Assembly (NCBI GenBank): GCA_009103225.1 | Contig: RHPI01002069.1 | Coordinates: forward strand, 698,063-762,062 | Source of the DNA: Chlorokybus atmophyticus | Taxonomy: Eukaryota; Streptophyta; Chlorokybophyceae; Chlorokybales; Chlorokybaceae | Reading direction: 5' to 3' | DNA: 64,000 nt | Shown here: piece by piece, positions 10,473 through 22,121 of the stretch | Layout of the letters: every line of letters starts with the position of its first letter | Position numbering within the stretch: position 1 is the first letter of the stretch | The notes under the pieces: model-generated | What the model was told of the DNA's origin: nothing | Seen by the model: only the letters and a program-made list of their open reading frames with translations | Database searches by the model: none | Position numbers and translations under genes: made by a program

Positions 10473-12739
10473 GCGATGTCATTGGCGCGTTGTGTTAGAG
10501 GTATGGATGGTCTGTAATTTATTCTGGCCGCTATTCAACCTGTTGCATGCTGCCTGCCTCATTGGGCTGGCAGTGGCATGCAGGTGGTCGGTGTTGTTGA
10601 CAGCTAGGCTGTGACGTCATTGATGAGGTGACGAACCCTTGTATAAGAGTATTAGAGTGATCATGGAGCAATTTGGGCACATGCGGACTGCGTCCAACAA
10701 ATTGTGCAGTAGTTGCAGTGTGCTACATCTGTACGCTCGCAGGCACATGTGTACACGCACTCGCTGCTCTCGGCCATTGCAAATCAACCAGAAATGCCAA
10801 CCAGAAATGTTCAGGCGACCTTGGCACGCATAATGAGTCTGCATTGGCTTTTATATGTGAGGGAAGCAGCATTGAGAGCTGGAAACCAGCTTCATCCAAT
10901 GTGCCCAACGTAGGAGCAATCAAGCAGGCGAGCAGCACACGCAGGGAAATAGGCGTTCATTGCAGATCCAGGCAGTGGATGGTCACCAGATAGTCAACAG
11001 CTTGATTGTCCTGCATTGCCCTGTATAACATCATATCGCAATGTAAGGTGGAGTGCCTCTGGACAGCCATGAATGCACTCGTCTACATCTGTGTCATACA
11101 TCTGCACTGGTTCGAATACATTCAAAGGTCTGCAACCTGGCGTGCTGTTCTTGACACCCAAAGTACAGTGCTTGGAGTAAGACTCTGGTGTACTGCAAAT
11201 CCGGACGCCCGCAAGCATGAGAGTGTTTGGATGGTGTTTCAAACAGCATAATCCGCCGCTTGTCAAACGCGCTACTCCTTGTTGTGCTTCAAGCTCTCGT
11301 CAGCGACCTGAGCCCCAACCACCGTTGTGACGGCAGCTCCCGACACCTTTGCGAGGACGTTTGCGGCAGCCTTGAGGCTGCAGCCAGCTCGTGACGGTGC
11401 TGGTGTGATGCCGGTCGGTGAAGTCATGGGCCAGGAGAGGTTCAGACATCCGCTTCTCCTTCTCATTCCTGCAAGTCAAACAGATGTAGCAGATGGTGAT
11501 TGATTGTCACACCAATCAACGACCAGTGACTTCTGAAAGGTAAGCGTGAAAAGGGGTGAAAGTCGGCCTAGTGTCGGCGTCCGTTGATATGTCGCTTCAC
11601 CGGGCATGCGTATGGCTGACCTGATCTATACACATCCGTCTAGTCTGAAGGAAGTCAACAAGGAGTTGCAAGATGACAACTTAGACAGTCCAAAACGCAT
11701 CATGTTATGTCCAAAGCGAAACAGTCTGCTGGCTTGGTTATTTCAGTTGGCGTGTGGTTACATGTATGTAATTCTCCAGCATACAGTTGAGAAAAGATAC
11801 ACGCCGTGTGACAGACGGAATTGTTACCTGCTCTACTTTTGAAGAGGTCAGGAGCGGCTGTCAAGAGCAGGGGGGATCCAATCGTGAGGGTCTTTGGACT
11901 TGACAAACTGCCATGTGTGTGCGAAGCATGTCGAGGTTGGATACCCAGCATGGAGCGCCCAACGCGCGGACAGCGGGCCACGTCAGGTGCTCCGGCATGT
12001 AATGGCGTTCAAGAGAGAGCTCCTTTCATCTCTCCTTATGCAGAGCCCAGGCGAAGACTCCTGCAACCGCAACGACGCATGCCCGTCATGTCTGTAGGCA
12101 CATGGTCACGTGTTTGCGTAGACGGCCATCAGTGCGTTTGTGGGTGCGTACACAATCAAAGCAACACACACATGCAACAACAACCAATATATATATATAT
12201 ATATAATGTAAAGTATATATATTATATAAATATATAATATACAACAACCAGTATCATGCGTGCGGCCTCATTGCAGTCACGCGGCTGATGGTTTCTATTG
12301 GCGGCTCTATACTTCTGTCATCGTTTACATTACTGGCACTCAGCACACCAGGAGACAGCTCGTCTGAGTGGCTGCCGCCTCGGCTCGGCCAGCAGGCTAC
12401 CTTCAAGTCCAACACAAACCGCTGAAACTTTGGCACTACCACATCTGTGTGTGGAGTTGGAAGCTAGATGAGAAGGATCTTGCTGCATCACCCTTGCCAT
12501 CACAACTATCTGTGTGTGCACATGCGCGCACACACACATCAACCATGCACACGTGCACGTGCGCACGCACGCACGCGTGTTGCTGCTTTGCAGATCCAAC
12601 CGGCCAGAAGCAGCCTCAAGGCAGCCGAGTTCTAGGCTTGTCGTCTAATCACTTGGGCTCCTTAGTTCACATTGATGCGAAATCAACATGACAAGCTTCA
12701 ACCGAGGCTGATGCAAGTAGCAACAACCACTACACACAC
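10473..12739. other. interval without a recognised gene
   Basis: Frames on both strands are short. A minus-strand stretch near 11272-11466 sits after a good acceptor and could be the last exon of the candidate gene at 12740-13527, but I could not link them in phase. An AT-dinucleotide tract lies at 12188-12240. Confidence 0.4.
12188..12240. repeat. AT-dinucleotide tract
   Basis: About 53 bp composed almost only of TA and AT steps, broken by TGTAAAG. It is a simple-sequence repeat with no further feature. Confidence 0.85.
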
Positions 12740-13527
12740 CTCCTGACAGATGGTGCCACAACATCCAAGGATGCTACTCTGGCTGCCATGCGAGCCAATT
12801 GCTGTTGTGAAGACACGTTGTGTACGAAGTTATTGAACACACACAAGCAGCTGCCAGCGAGGAGGGTGGCGCTGCGTGACCACGTAAGGATGTGCACGGT
12901 TTGAGCATGAAACTTTGCTTATGCAGCGCCAACCTGCAGTAGGTGGACACGGCTTCGGTCGTAGACACTGCCAGACGCTGCACTCCTGTCACGCATGATC
13001 AACAGCGGCAAGTGCAGTGTGTGCACCAGGTAGTTTTGCAAGTGAAAATGAGTAACAATTGCTATAGCCGCAGCAAAAACATGCACGCGCACGCGTACGC
13101 AAACACACCTGACCCAGTCAAGTGCAGCCAGACAGCCTCAAGAACACTCAGACTGCTTTTCTTACAAGCGCCTACTGGCGGAAGCCGCCACCCGTATGCG
13201 CGAGTATGCCTGTTCATCACGCGCTGAGGACTCGTGTTCGAAGGCAACAACATGCAGCTGGGCATGCCATTGCCCCACCTCAAACCTTTGCGGCGGAGAT
13301 ATGAGCCTCAGCAACAACTCGTTGCTGAGGTGTGGCACTCGGCCACCATCCGGCGTAGCTTTGACGAGAGCTTCGTTGAAACCATGGGACGGTTGGAAAC
13401 CTGTATCCGTTGGTACTATTGCCCACAGCTGCGCGTGGCCCTTCCCAACGCTACTGGCAAACCTACAACAGAGAGATGTTGGCGCCAACGACCGAGGCGG
13501 TAGCGGCGCTGTCGGCAGCGAGGGCAT
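12740..13527 (-). CDS. candidate gene, unrecognised protein (5' part)
   Basis: Three minus-strand exons chain in phase with good borders: 13166-13527, 12934-12985 and 12740-12801. The start MPSLPTAPLPPRSLAP followed by CCRFASSVGKG looks like a mitochondrial presequence. The body (about residues 30-115) has ordinary globular composition, with NELLLRLISPPQRFEVGQW as its most distinctive stretch. I do not recognise the family. The continuation and stop codon are unresolved; an exon near 11272-11466 is possible. The first 30 codons lie within the 276-bp segment that is duplicated at 3227-3502. It could also be chance open sequence. Confidence 0.4.
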
Positions 13528-13711
13528 AGGCGTAGCTGTGCATGCTCGTGCACATTGAGCGCGCTAGTGTGCGTGCGTGCGTGTGTGTACGCAGTGCAGG
13601 TGAGAATGCATTGAGCGCGCTAGAGTGTGTGTGTGTGTGTGTGTGTGTAGTAGGGCAGTTGGACACGCTGTATGGACGTGATTGTGCTTCAAATAAGAGT
13701 AGTTGTTTGTG
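13436..13711. repeat. 276-bp segment duplicated at 3227-3502
   Basis: Identical in length and, by eye, in sequence to 3227-3502, about 10.2 kb away in the same orientation. It spans the first 30 codons and 5' flank of the candidate gene at 12740-13527 plus a TG microsatellite. The flanks here differ from those of the other copy on both sides. This looks like the source copy because the reading frame continues through it. Confidence 0.85.
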
Positions 13712-14597
13712 ATGTTGGCCTTCTGTTGGCTGAGTCAAGTTGGAGCCGGCGGGCGGAAATCTCTGCGTTCAATACCTCAAACGCAACGCTCCGCCTGTTC
13801 CTTGTGCCATTCCACTGCGCGAGGCGCTGGGCTGGGATAGGATGGGGTGAGGGTGGTGGGTTGATTGTTCCAGGGGGAGCCCACGATTGAGCGGCGCCCA
13901 GCAGCGAGCTGGCGGGCAGGGAGGCAGCGGCGCAAGTGTGTTGTAGACACATTGTTCAACAACGTGCGTGAAGTCAAGCCTCGCTACGTCTACGTCTTGC
14001 CGTGCATGCGCGTGTGCTGTTGAGCCGAGCGTCCAAGGCAGCAGCGTCTCGGCTGGCCTTGGTGGCTGACTATTTGGCTAGTGTCCGACTAGCTAGTGTG
14101 TGATTCAAAAAAAATAAATCTCAGCAGTAGTTTGTAGAACTGCCACGCTAGAGCTGCTGTGAAACATGGTGAGGTGATTGATTGGCTTTGAATGTGCAGG
14201 TCAGCGCAGGCACAGGTGCCAGACGTCCCCATCACGTCTGCAAGTTGCTCTTGCAAACGACGTTGGCAGTTCAAGTAGACAAAGTCAGAAACTTGCTCGG
14301 GATGCAGCCGCAAGGACGCTGCTGCAGCTTGTTCAGCAAACGCATGAGCAGCTAGACCAGGTGCTAAAAGGCAAGCGGAGGTCTTACAGGTACTGGATGC
14401 TGCACAAGCAGCTACAAACGCACGCATGGACAGCGTGAGAGTAGCGCTGCACGTCGTAGACTTCAACAACCAGGGGCGGCGCTTCAACAGCAAGTCTGGA
14501 CACGAAAATGCTCTGTTGAGTTGGATGCGTAATGAGGCAGGCGAGGTGCCTCACAACCCTCCCGTCCGAAAGCAGGATTTGGTGGACTCGCCTGATG
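13712..14597. other. interval without a recognised gene
   Basis: Overlapping frames on both strands near 14089-14653 lack recognisable motifs. The right part may be the degraded 3' portion of the transposon whose transposase ends at 14598. Confidence 0.4.
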
Positions 14598-15870
14598 CTA
14601 TAGTCGACACACTGCTGCAGATTTTACGGGCAAGACATGGCGGGATCGCTTGAGGAGCGGCGCATACGCCTGAAGTTGTTCATAGGTATCGATGAGCGAG
14701 GTTAGTGTGGTTGTGTTGGGAGGTAGGTACACAATGGTGATGTTGGAAAGCTTTGCAATGTCGAGGCCGTGCAGCTGTTCGCGCTTGACATCGGGCAAAT
14801 TGTGACTGCTTGCATTGTCAATGAGCAGTACAATACGCTTGTCGGCAGTCGCCATCTGCAAATTCCACTTCTTAATCCATGCCTTGAAGACAAGTGCAGT
14901 CATCCACGCGTTGGTGTTGTGGTACCACTCCACCAGAGAGTTAGGATTGAAGACTTTGCCAAAGCAACGTGGCCTTGCATACTTGTGAATGACGATCAGC
15001 TTCAACTTCTCGCTGCCATCACCATTGCAAGCAAAGCCAATTGCAATGCGCTCCTTCTTTTTCTTCTTCCCTTTCGCTCTCTCCGTTGCTAGAGTCCTGT
15101 CCGGCCCAGCTGCAAAGCACAACCCTCCCTCATCGAAGTTCCAAGTTGCTGCAAGATCCGCACCAAGCTCTTCAAGGACCTTTGGCAGCTTGGCTTTGGC
15201 TAAGTCCACGCCCTCTACATCAGCATCAGCAGACTCCCCATGCAGCTTGAAGCTCTTGATGTTGAACCTGCACGCAGCCGAGGACACATGTACTTGAAAA
15301 CTTTGTGTGGCATCAATGCCAGCACCATATGCACGACAATTGCATCGTACATGTGTTTTGCAATCAGCAACACATATAAAGAGTACTTACCTTGTCTTGA
15401 ACTTGTGCAACCAGCCATTGGAGGCTTTGAACTCATCCGCATTGATCTTCATAACCTCACGCAACTTGAGAGCTTGAGCAACCAGCAATGCGTCCGAGAT
15501 CATCATGTTCTTTGCGCGTTTCTGAGCACATGTTGCTAAACACAAGCTGCAACTATGCAATGGCAGCGCTGGCAGCAGCGTTGTGCTTACAACTTACTTG
15601 TGAAAACCATAGCCAAAGTGCATCCTCTAAGGACGCATGCTTGGCAGCACGATGAAGTTTCAGACTTGCAACATGCTTGTCATCTACATCCAAGCTCAAC
15701 CAGCGTTGTTCCTCCTTGAGGATCTTGGAAAGTGTTGTGCGATTCACCTCCTTCTTCAAGGCCTTCTTCACCTCCTCCACCAGCTCGTCTTGCTTGAGGC
15801 TGATGTACTTGCGCTTGAGCAAGCAAACCTCCTTCTTCTCGACAGCAGTGAGATGAACGCGTTTTGCCAT
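14598..15870 (-). CDS. pogo/Tigger-like DDE transposase, C-terminally truncated
   Basis: A cut-and-paste transposase of the Tc1/mariner superfamily, pogo/Tigger group. Three exons in phase with canonical sites: 15598-15870, 15391-15521, 14598-15267; 357 residues. The N terminus (1-91) is a basic helix-turn-helix region. Exon 2 has the CENP-B-type DNA-binding signature FKASNGWLHKFK. The DDE domain has D180 (WNFDEGGL), D285 (LLIDNASSHN) and a plausible third Asp, D328, after YLPPNTTT. A Lys-rich insertion (KGKKKKKER) lies at about 200-208. After residue 328 the family's usual C-terminal region is missing and the frame ends, suggesting a frameshift or decay. It could be a dead copy or a diverged lineage. 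Confidence 0.8.
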
Positions 15871-16099
15871 TTGCATTGACAACAAAGCTTGTGATTAACA
15901 TTTGAAAAACGAAGACACAACTGACGAAAGTGGTGTTTATATTCTGCTGTGCATGTGTACGCATGCCTGACTGCTTGTGTCAGCATGCTCTCTTGCGTGG
16001 AGGCAGTGCAGATGTTGACTGACGCTTCAACTTACAGCATTGCTGTCGCTAACACAGAGACAGCGATGCTTGAGACACATCAGCTGTGTGCGCTGTGGG

Positions 16100-16427
16100 C
16101 ATATGGTAATTGTGCGCACGCAATGCAAGCAACCGTTGCACACTGAACATGCGTGCAGCAGTTGTATGTGCACATGCAATGCAAACGCAAAAAGTATGAG
16201 CTCGTTGAGTACGCAGCTTCAACACTGCTTACCTCAACCAAGCGACTAACGCTGCTTTGCCCTTACTGCTGTGTACGCACGCATGGCACGCAGTGCAAGC
16301 AGTGCAACCGCTGCACACTTACGTGTGTACAACGCTTGTATGTGCACACGAAATGCAAACGCTGAAGCATGAGCTCGTTGAGTATCAGGATGCAACTCTG
16401 CTTACCTCAACCAAGCGACGAACGCCG
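16100..16427. repeat. two-copy tandem duplication, about 174-bp period
   Basis: The block from about 16164 to 16252, with GAGCTCGTTGAGTA and CTTACCTCAACCAAGCGAC, recurs at about 16338-16425 with moderate divergence. The similarity extends left of both copies (CACGCA-TGCAAGC). It lies upstream of the transposase gene and may be part of that element. Confidence 0.75.
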
Positions 16428-16446
16428 CCTTCCCCCTACATTATCG

Positions 16447-16490
16447 CGTCCGCCGCCGCCGCCGCCGCTGCCGCCGCCGCCGGCGGCGTC
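16447..16490. repeat. CCG trinucleotide repeat
   Basis: An imperfect run of CCG/GCC units interrupted by CTG, then a GGCGGCG turn that makes the right end partly self-complementary. Confidence 0.8.
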
Positions 16491-16756
16491 CTCGCCGTTG
16501 CCAGCGTCGTGCACTCAGTTGAGATGAGGGGGAACGCGCGCTGCGATATGATGCAGCTGCGTCGATACCCAGCATACATGTATATCCTAACTGCCCACAT
16601 ACAATGCATTCTAGTCTTGCTTCCCTCGCTATGGTTACAAATGCCACCTTTCGAGGGTGCTTAGATCGAGTGTGACTGTGCTTAGATAGAAGAGTCATTT
16701 GGCTGGTGCACGTTCCCGAAAAAAATGTGCTTAGAATGAGGTTGTGCTTGCTGCGA

Positions 16757-16781
16757 GTGTGACTACATCGAGGTTAGACTG
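16757..16781. other. possible pogo/Tigger terminal inverted repeat
   Basis: The minus strand reads CAGTCTAACCTCGATGTAG, close to the CAGT-AACCTC- start typical of pogo/Tigger termini, and a TA follows at 16782-16783, the target duplication for this superfamily. Subterminal GTGCTTAGA repeats lie just inside (about 16658-16732). I found no matching left end near 14000-14600. Confidence 0.4.
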
Positions 16782-16980
16782 TAACATGTTTGGTGCCTGT
16801 CGAGTTAAGTTGGTACATCGACAGATACCGTCGGCGCAGGTGCCGCCGTCTGCGCCGACTCAACGACACAGCTGTGTCGGCGCAGCTGAGCACCACTGAA
16901 GCAACAGGCTGTGCATAGCTGCCTGAGAGTGGCGTTGGGCGGGCGGTGCTGGCAGCCATGATGTGAGCGTCATCATCGTC

Positions 16981-19900
16981 ATGGGCATCATGGCGCAGCA
17001 GCTGCCATGCTCTCTGCTGCTGTGCGCGAGGCCGTCTCGCCCAAGCAGGCCGGCAGGACGCTTGACGTCGTTGAGGACGGGTGCGGTGCAGCAAGGTGGG
17101 CTTGAACGTCAAGCGTTAACATTAATGCGTCAATGCCATGCTTGCCTGTTGCACAAGAATCATGCCAATTACAGATGACATCAGGGAAGCTGATGGGTAC
17201 CACATCCTGTTATGTGTCTCATGCCAATCAATAAGCCCAACCGTTCAGTTGCTTGAACGGTAGTTGCCTCATGCAGGTTTGTATGTTTTGCTGGTACATG
17301 CAGCCAAACGTCTTAACAGTACTACGTTTAATCACGCATTCCACACATTCAGGTCCAATTCTTCAACTCTGCAAGTCCTACTGGAATATCGTTGAACTGC
17401 ACTGCCTGCCTAGACAGCTATTCCGTCTCAGTTGTAACGCTGCCACTGCATGTCCAAATGCATGCCTAAGCTTATACTGATCATTAACTGTTCAGTGGCT
17501 GCGTTACTACTCAGGCTTCAGGCACAGTTCGCACCGCCCACATAGACACAGAGGACCAGCAGCCGGGCGCCAGCGGCTTGTGCGCTGCGAGATAACTGCC
17601 TCGCCGTCACCGGAGTCAGAAGAGTTCAGATCCGAAGGCTCCCAACAGCGCAAAGAGTTTCATCCTCCCTTCCGGTTACCTGCTGTAATGATTCGCAAGA
17701 CCTTGAAGAAGCTTTCAGATGCCTGCCCGGAATGGCTCAAGGTTGGGTGGTCACATTCAGTCGGCAATCTGGGCTGGTGCAACGCATGCGTTTGTGTGTG
17801 TTGACGAGTCCTTTATGTTGTTGACAGCGCCTCGGGCCAGCCTTGCTGGTTGCAGCAGTCGTGTTTCTGGGTGCAAACATGACGGGCATGTTAGACTTGA
17901 ATGCAAAACCTACGCGAGTGTTGGCACGCCCTTCACCCACGGCCACTGCTGCCACACGCGTTGCCTTCAGACCGATCACAGCACTCGTGTATGCGCTGGA
18001 CGTTATGCTTGAACGATATCCATCCACGTAAGTATCAGTGCACTGAAGACTGTTCGCTTATGACGGTGCAAAACTACTCACAGTACCAGTGCTATGAAGG
18101 ACAAGGTTAATGCAGGGACTCTCATGTGCAGGTACATACTGTTGCTGGCAGCGCTCACGACATGCTTAGTTGTTACCGGCGCCTTGCTGTTCAGCCATCT
18201 TGAGCGCGGCAGGCCGGTTACCTTTTCCGAGGCGCTCTGGAAGTCATGGAGCTGTGTTGTATCATCATCTACACACACTAAGGTGCATGGTTCACATCAG
18301 CTAAGGTTGGCCACTATGCCATGTCAATCTCCCTCTTCAAGCCATGCAACAGCTTGGCCTGAGAAGGGACAGCGCTTGCCCGGTACACAACGCTGTACCA
18401 ACACTCAGCACTATTCAGGAGGAGTTCCCGCTTGCTCGGTTTGTAGCATTTCTGCTGTGCATTGGGGGAGTCCTGTCATACTCATTGCTCACGTCCACCC
18501 TGTCGGTGCAAATGAAGGTGAGCAGCTTGGCTGGCAGTTTCAATATGGATGCGGGCAACTCATTTGTAGCTATAACAATATGCGGGTCACTATGATGTGT
18601 AGGCTCGGCTTGAAGTGTTGAGGGCGGGAGCGCATACAGCTGTGCTGGAGAGAGATCATGTTGTCATCGCTGGACGGAATAACAACCTGCTACCGTTGCT
18701 TAAAGAGATAAATTCGTCTCACACCTTTGCACGCATGGACGGGCGCGCCCAAAGGTTGCACTAGCAGGGTACAGCACAGGAACTCAGAACCCTTTCCTTG
18801 TGTAGTTGTTGCATTCCCTCAGCTCCTCCCACCATTAGTGTCATCATTACCACAATCTTGTTGCTTGTTACTTGATCATTGGGAGGTTAACCTTGTGAGT
18901 ATGTGCGCGCGCAGGACTCAGACAGTGCTGTTGCTGTGCGAAGAGCCGCGTCAGAGCATGGAGTTCGCCATAGCAGCTCTGGCAAAGCAATGTCCTCACC
19001 TCAACATCCTGTATCGCAGGCAAGGGATTGTACCGTGCCAGGTTTCTTGCTGGTTTTCTTATTTTGCTGTCATAACATGCATCAAGCTATGATGCATTCC
19101 CACTGCAGAGGGAGCCTCAGCAGCACAGACTCTTTTGAGCGCGTGGCCATTGTGGATGCCAAAAGCGTCATTCTCCTCGCTCACTCAGCTGCTGAGTAAG
19201 TTCACTGCTGAAGCTATTGGCTCTATCACTTCCAATTGCAGCGTGGTTAGTGCAACAACAAACAAACGTGTGTGCATGCACGCAGCACATCAGAAGCGGA
19301 TGCACAGGCTGTTCTCAGCACACTGGCACTCCAACCTTTGCTGTCGCAGATGTCCAAGCCTGTCATAGTGCAGGTGCGTTGTGATTCTTCAACAAGCAGC
19401 TTTGCTGTCGGGCAGTAAGCAGCTGGCACCTTCATACATCAGTGGTGCAGGTGGCGAAACCCAGCAGTAGCAGCCTCATCAAGGCGGTTGGCGGCGAACA
19501 CGTGGACGTGCTGGCTGTGTCCAATCTATCATCCAAGCTGTTCATACAGTGCGCGCGGCAGCCCGGCCTGGCCGGTGTGTACACGGAGCTGCTGAAACAC
19601 ACGGGGAACGTCATCAACATCAGGCAGTACCCGGAGGTTGCCGGCATGCGGTACGGCGCTCTGCGGCGTAACTTAGCAGAAGCTGTTGTGTGTGGTTTAG
19701 TCCATGCTGATGGGCTACAAGAGTTTCACCCGGTACGTGTGCTATGAGAGTGATATGCATCACATGCTTATTACAAGCTTGGTTGACACAGTGTCCTTGT
19801 GACTGATGACAGGATGACAACTACCAGTTGCAGCCATGCGACAGGGTGCGTACTACCATTTGTCACTCTGCGACGGCACTCAGTTCTGCGCTTGCTGCAG

Positions 19901-22121
19901 TGACAGTTATTCTGTGTAGTGTGCAATTGCGCTTATAAGTGCATGTTGTTTGATTGTCACAGGTGCTCTTGATCTCAGCAAAGCGGACGCATCAAGAGCT
20001 GCCACCATCTCTGCAAGCTTTGGCTGCTCAGCCGCAGTTGGAGGCCCAGACACAGGCAGCAAGTGCAACCGCAGAAGGCGCAACCAACAAACCGGTCATA
20101 GAGCACAAAACACCTACCACACACTCAACGCAACCAGCACCAATGCGCTCGCCGATTGCTGAACCTCGTGCAGAACGGGTGAGTCGTTGCACCGAGTCAA
20201 AGTTGTGTGAAGGATGCTGCGTATGGATGAACGGAAATTGCCCCTGAGTGGTATGCATGCAGGCATGCGACATTTCAGTACATTGTGAACTACAATCATA
20301 TGTTGCAGGAGCGTGTTTTGCTTTGTGGCTGGCGACCTGACGTGGTGGACATGGCGTCCGAACTTGATCACTACGTGGGTCCAGGCAGCGAACTGGTATG
20401 GCAGCTATTCTTCACACGTGCTTGTTGATAATCAACGCATTGCTATGCTACCACCTCACGAAAGGGAGACAAGTGCATGTGCATGGCGGTTGGGAGGGAA
20501 GGGGGGGGNNNNNNNNNNNNNNNNNNNNNNNNNNNNNNNNNNNNNNNNNNNNNNNNNNNNNNNNNNNNNNNNNNNNNNNNNNNNNNNNNNNNNNNNNNNN
20601 NNNNNNNNNNNNNNNNNNNNNNNNNNNNNNNNNNNNNNNNNNNNNNNNNNNNNNNNNNNNNNNNNNNNNNNNNNNNNNNNNNNNNNNNNNNNNNNNNNNN
20701 NNNNGGTCGGGTCTCAAAGAAAATCAGTGGTATGCATGCTGCGCCTTCGCAGGTGGTGTTGTCAAAGCGAAGTGTTGATGAGCGGGAGCGCGTGTTTCAG
20801 AGAAAGCTAAAGCGGGAGCTTTGCAACGTGAAGGTTACGCATGTGGTATGTGACTCACCGATAATTTGAGGCCATTGCAGCAAGCTTGTGGTGATTGCTC
20901 TCTGCAGCTTGGTATATATAGCATTCATGCAGGCTTCAGTTTTGACTTTGGTATACAGGAAGGTGACACAATGAGTCGCACAGACTTGACATCGGCTTTG
21001 ACAGCGGGGAACATTGAGGCTTCCCTCAAGAACGAGTTATTTAACCATAGTGCTACGCGGCAATCGGTCTTTGTAATCGGCGACACAGATTGGCAATCAA
21101 GGCATGAGTACGGTGAGTGGTAACTTGCTTGTCAGGTTAAGTTGGCACTAGACAATGCAGAGCAGGCAATCTGCTGTTCTGTGACAATTAATGCTCGCAG
21201 GTGCAAAGACTGACAAGGAGTCCGTGTACACATTGCTCATGGCAGAGGAGGTTTGCCAAAACCTTGGCTTTCAGGTACGCTATGCAAAAGACTAGTTAAC
21301 TTCTGTAGCTGTAAGGCTAGTATACAGACCGCAATCATTCTGGCAACCTGGTGCACCGCTGCTGTTCCCCCTGATCCAGCAGCTGGATTGCTGTGCAGAT
21401 ACACAGCTTGGTAGCGGAACTTGTTGACACTCACCTTGGCGATCAAGTTATTCAAAGCCACCCTTCTGTTAGTTACATAGGCTCTTCAGAGATGATGGCG
21501 CTGTTCACTTCGCAAGGTACAATCTAGTGCCAGTTGGCAAACCTGCTATACATACTACCTTCTCCTGTATGGGCGGTATAGCTGCATGTTTCGACCAGCA
21601 CAGTACTCTGCAACGTGCTCGTATGTCAAAACTTTGTTCAATGGTGAGAGAGAACCCAACATACACTCGGCTTGCATTTGCAGTTGCTGAGCATCGGGAG
21701 CTGCACGCGGTGTGGACGGAGCTGTTGAATGCGTACGGCAGTGAGATCTACATCAAGTCGCCCCATCTGTACATTGCGCCCGGGGAGTCAGTGCCCTTCA
21801 CCGAACTGGCTGAGCGTGCCAAGCTGCGCGGCGAGGTGGCCATTGGCTACCGGCTGGACGGCAAGAATGTAAGTCTTGGCACAGTGCAACTCTCGTGCGC
21901 ACAATGTTGTGGAGCGCTCATCAATTGAAGTCTGGTCCACTGATGCAATGAACAGACTAGTATGTGCATAGACATTTTCCACAGGTCAGCAAGAGGTTTG
22001 TATCACAACATTGCGCGTGAACTTGTTAAATGTGCAGGTGATAAATCCCTTGCCAAAGACTAATCTGATCAAGCTTGATGCCGATGATGGCATTGTTGTC
22101 TTTGCACAAGATGATGGCTAA
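16981..22121 (+). CDS. CASTOR/POLLUX-like ion channel
   Basis: A predicted 849-residue cation channel. Land-plant CASTOR and POLLUX/DMI1 sit in the nuclear envelope and support calcium signalling. Nineteen exons chain in phase; borders include 16981-17095, 17515-17741, 17828-18027, 18132-18282, 18419-18517, 18603-18754, 18915-19019, 19451-19732 and 22038-22121. Residues 1-38 resemble a targeting peptide. Hydrophobic segments are [37 protein letters not shown] and [19 protein letters not shown], with a pore-like SSSTHTK between the last two. RCK-like modules follow, with [42 protein letters not shown] and a C-terminal [14 protein letters not shown]. One intron (19020-19108) is GC-AG. The gap at 20509-20704 falls in an intron if exons 20309-20395 and 20753-20845 are adjacent; a small exon could be hidden there. 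An alternative start is Met 16990. Confidence 0.88.
20509..20704. other. assembly gap (196 N) in the channel gene
   Basis: A run of N preceded by eight G. The flanking exons join in phase without it, so it is probably intronic. Confidence 0.95.
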
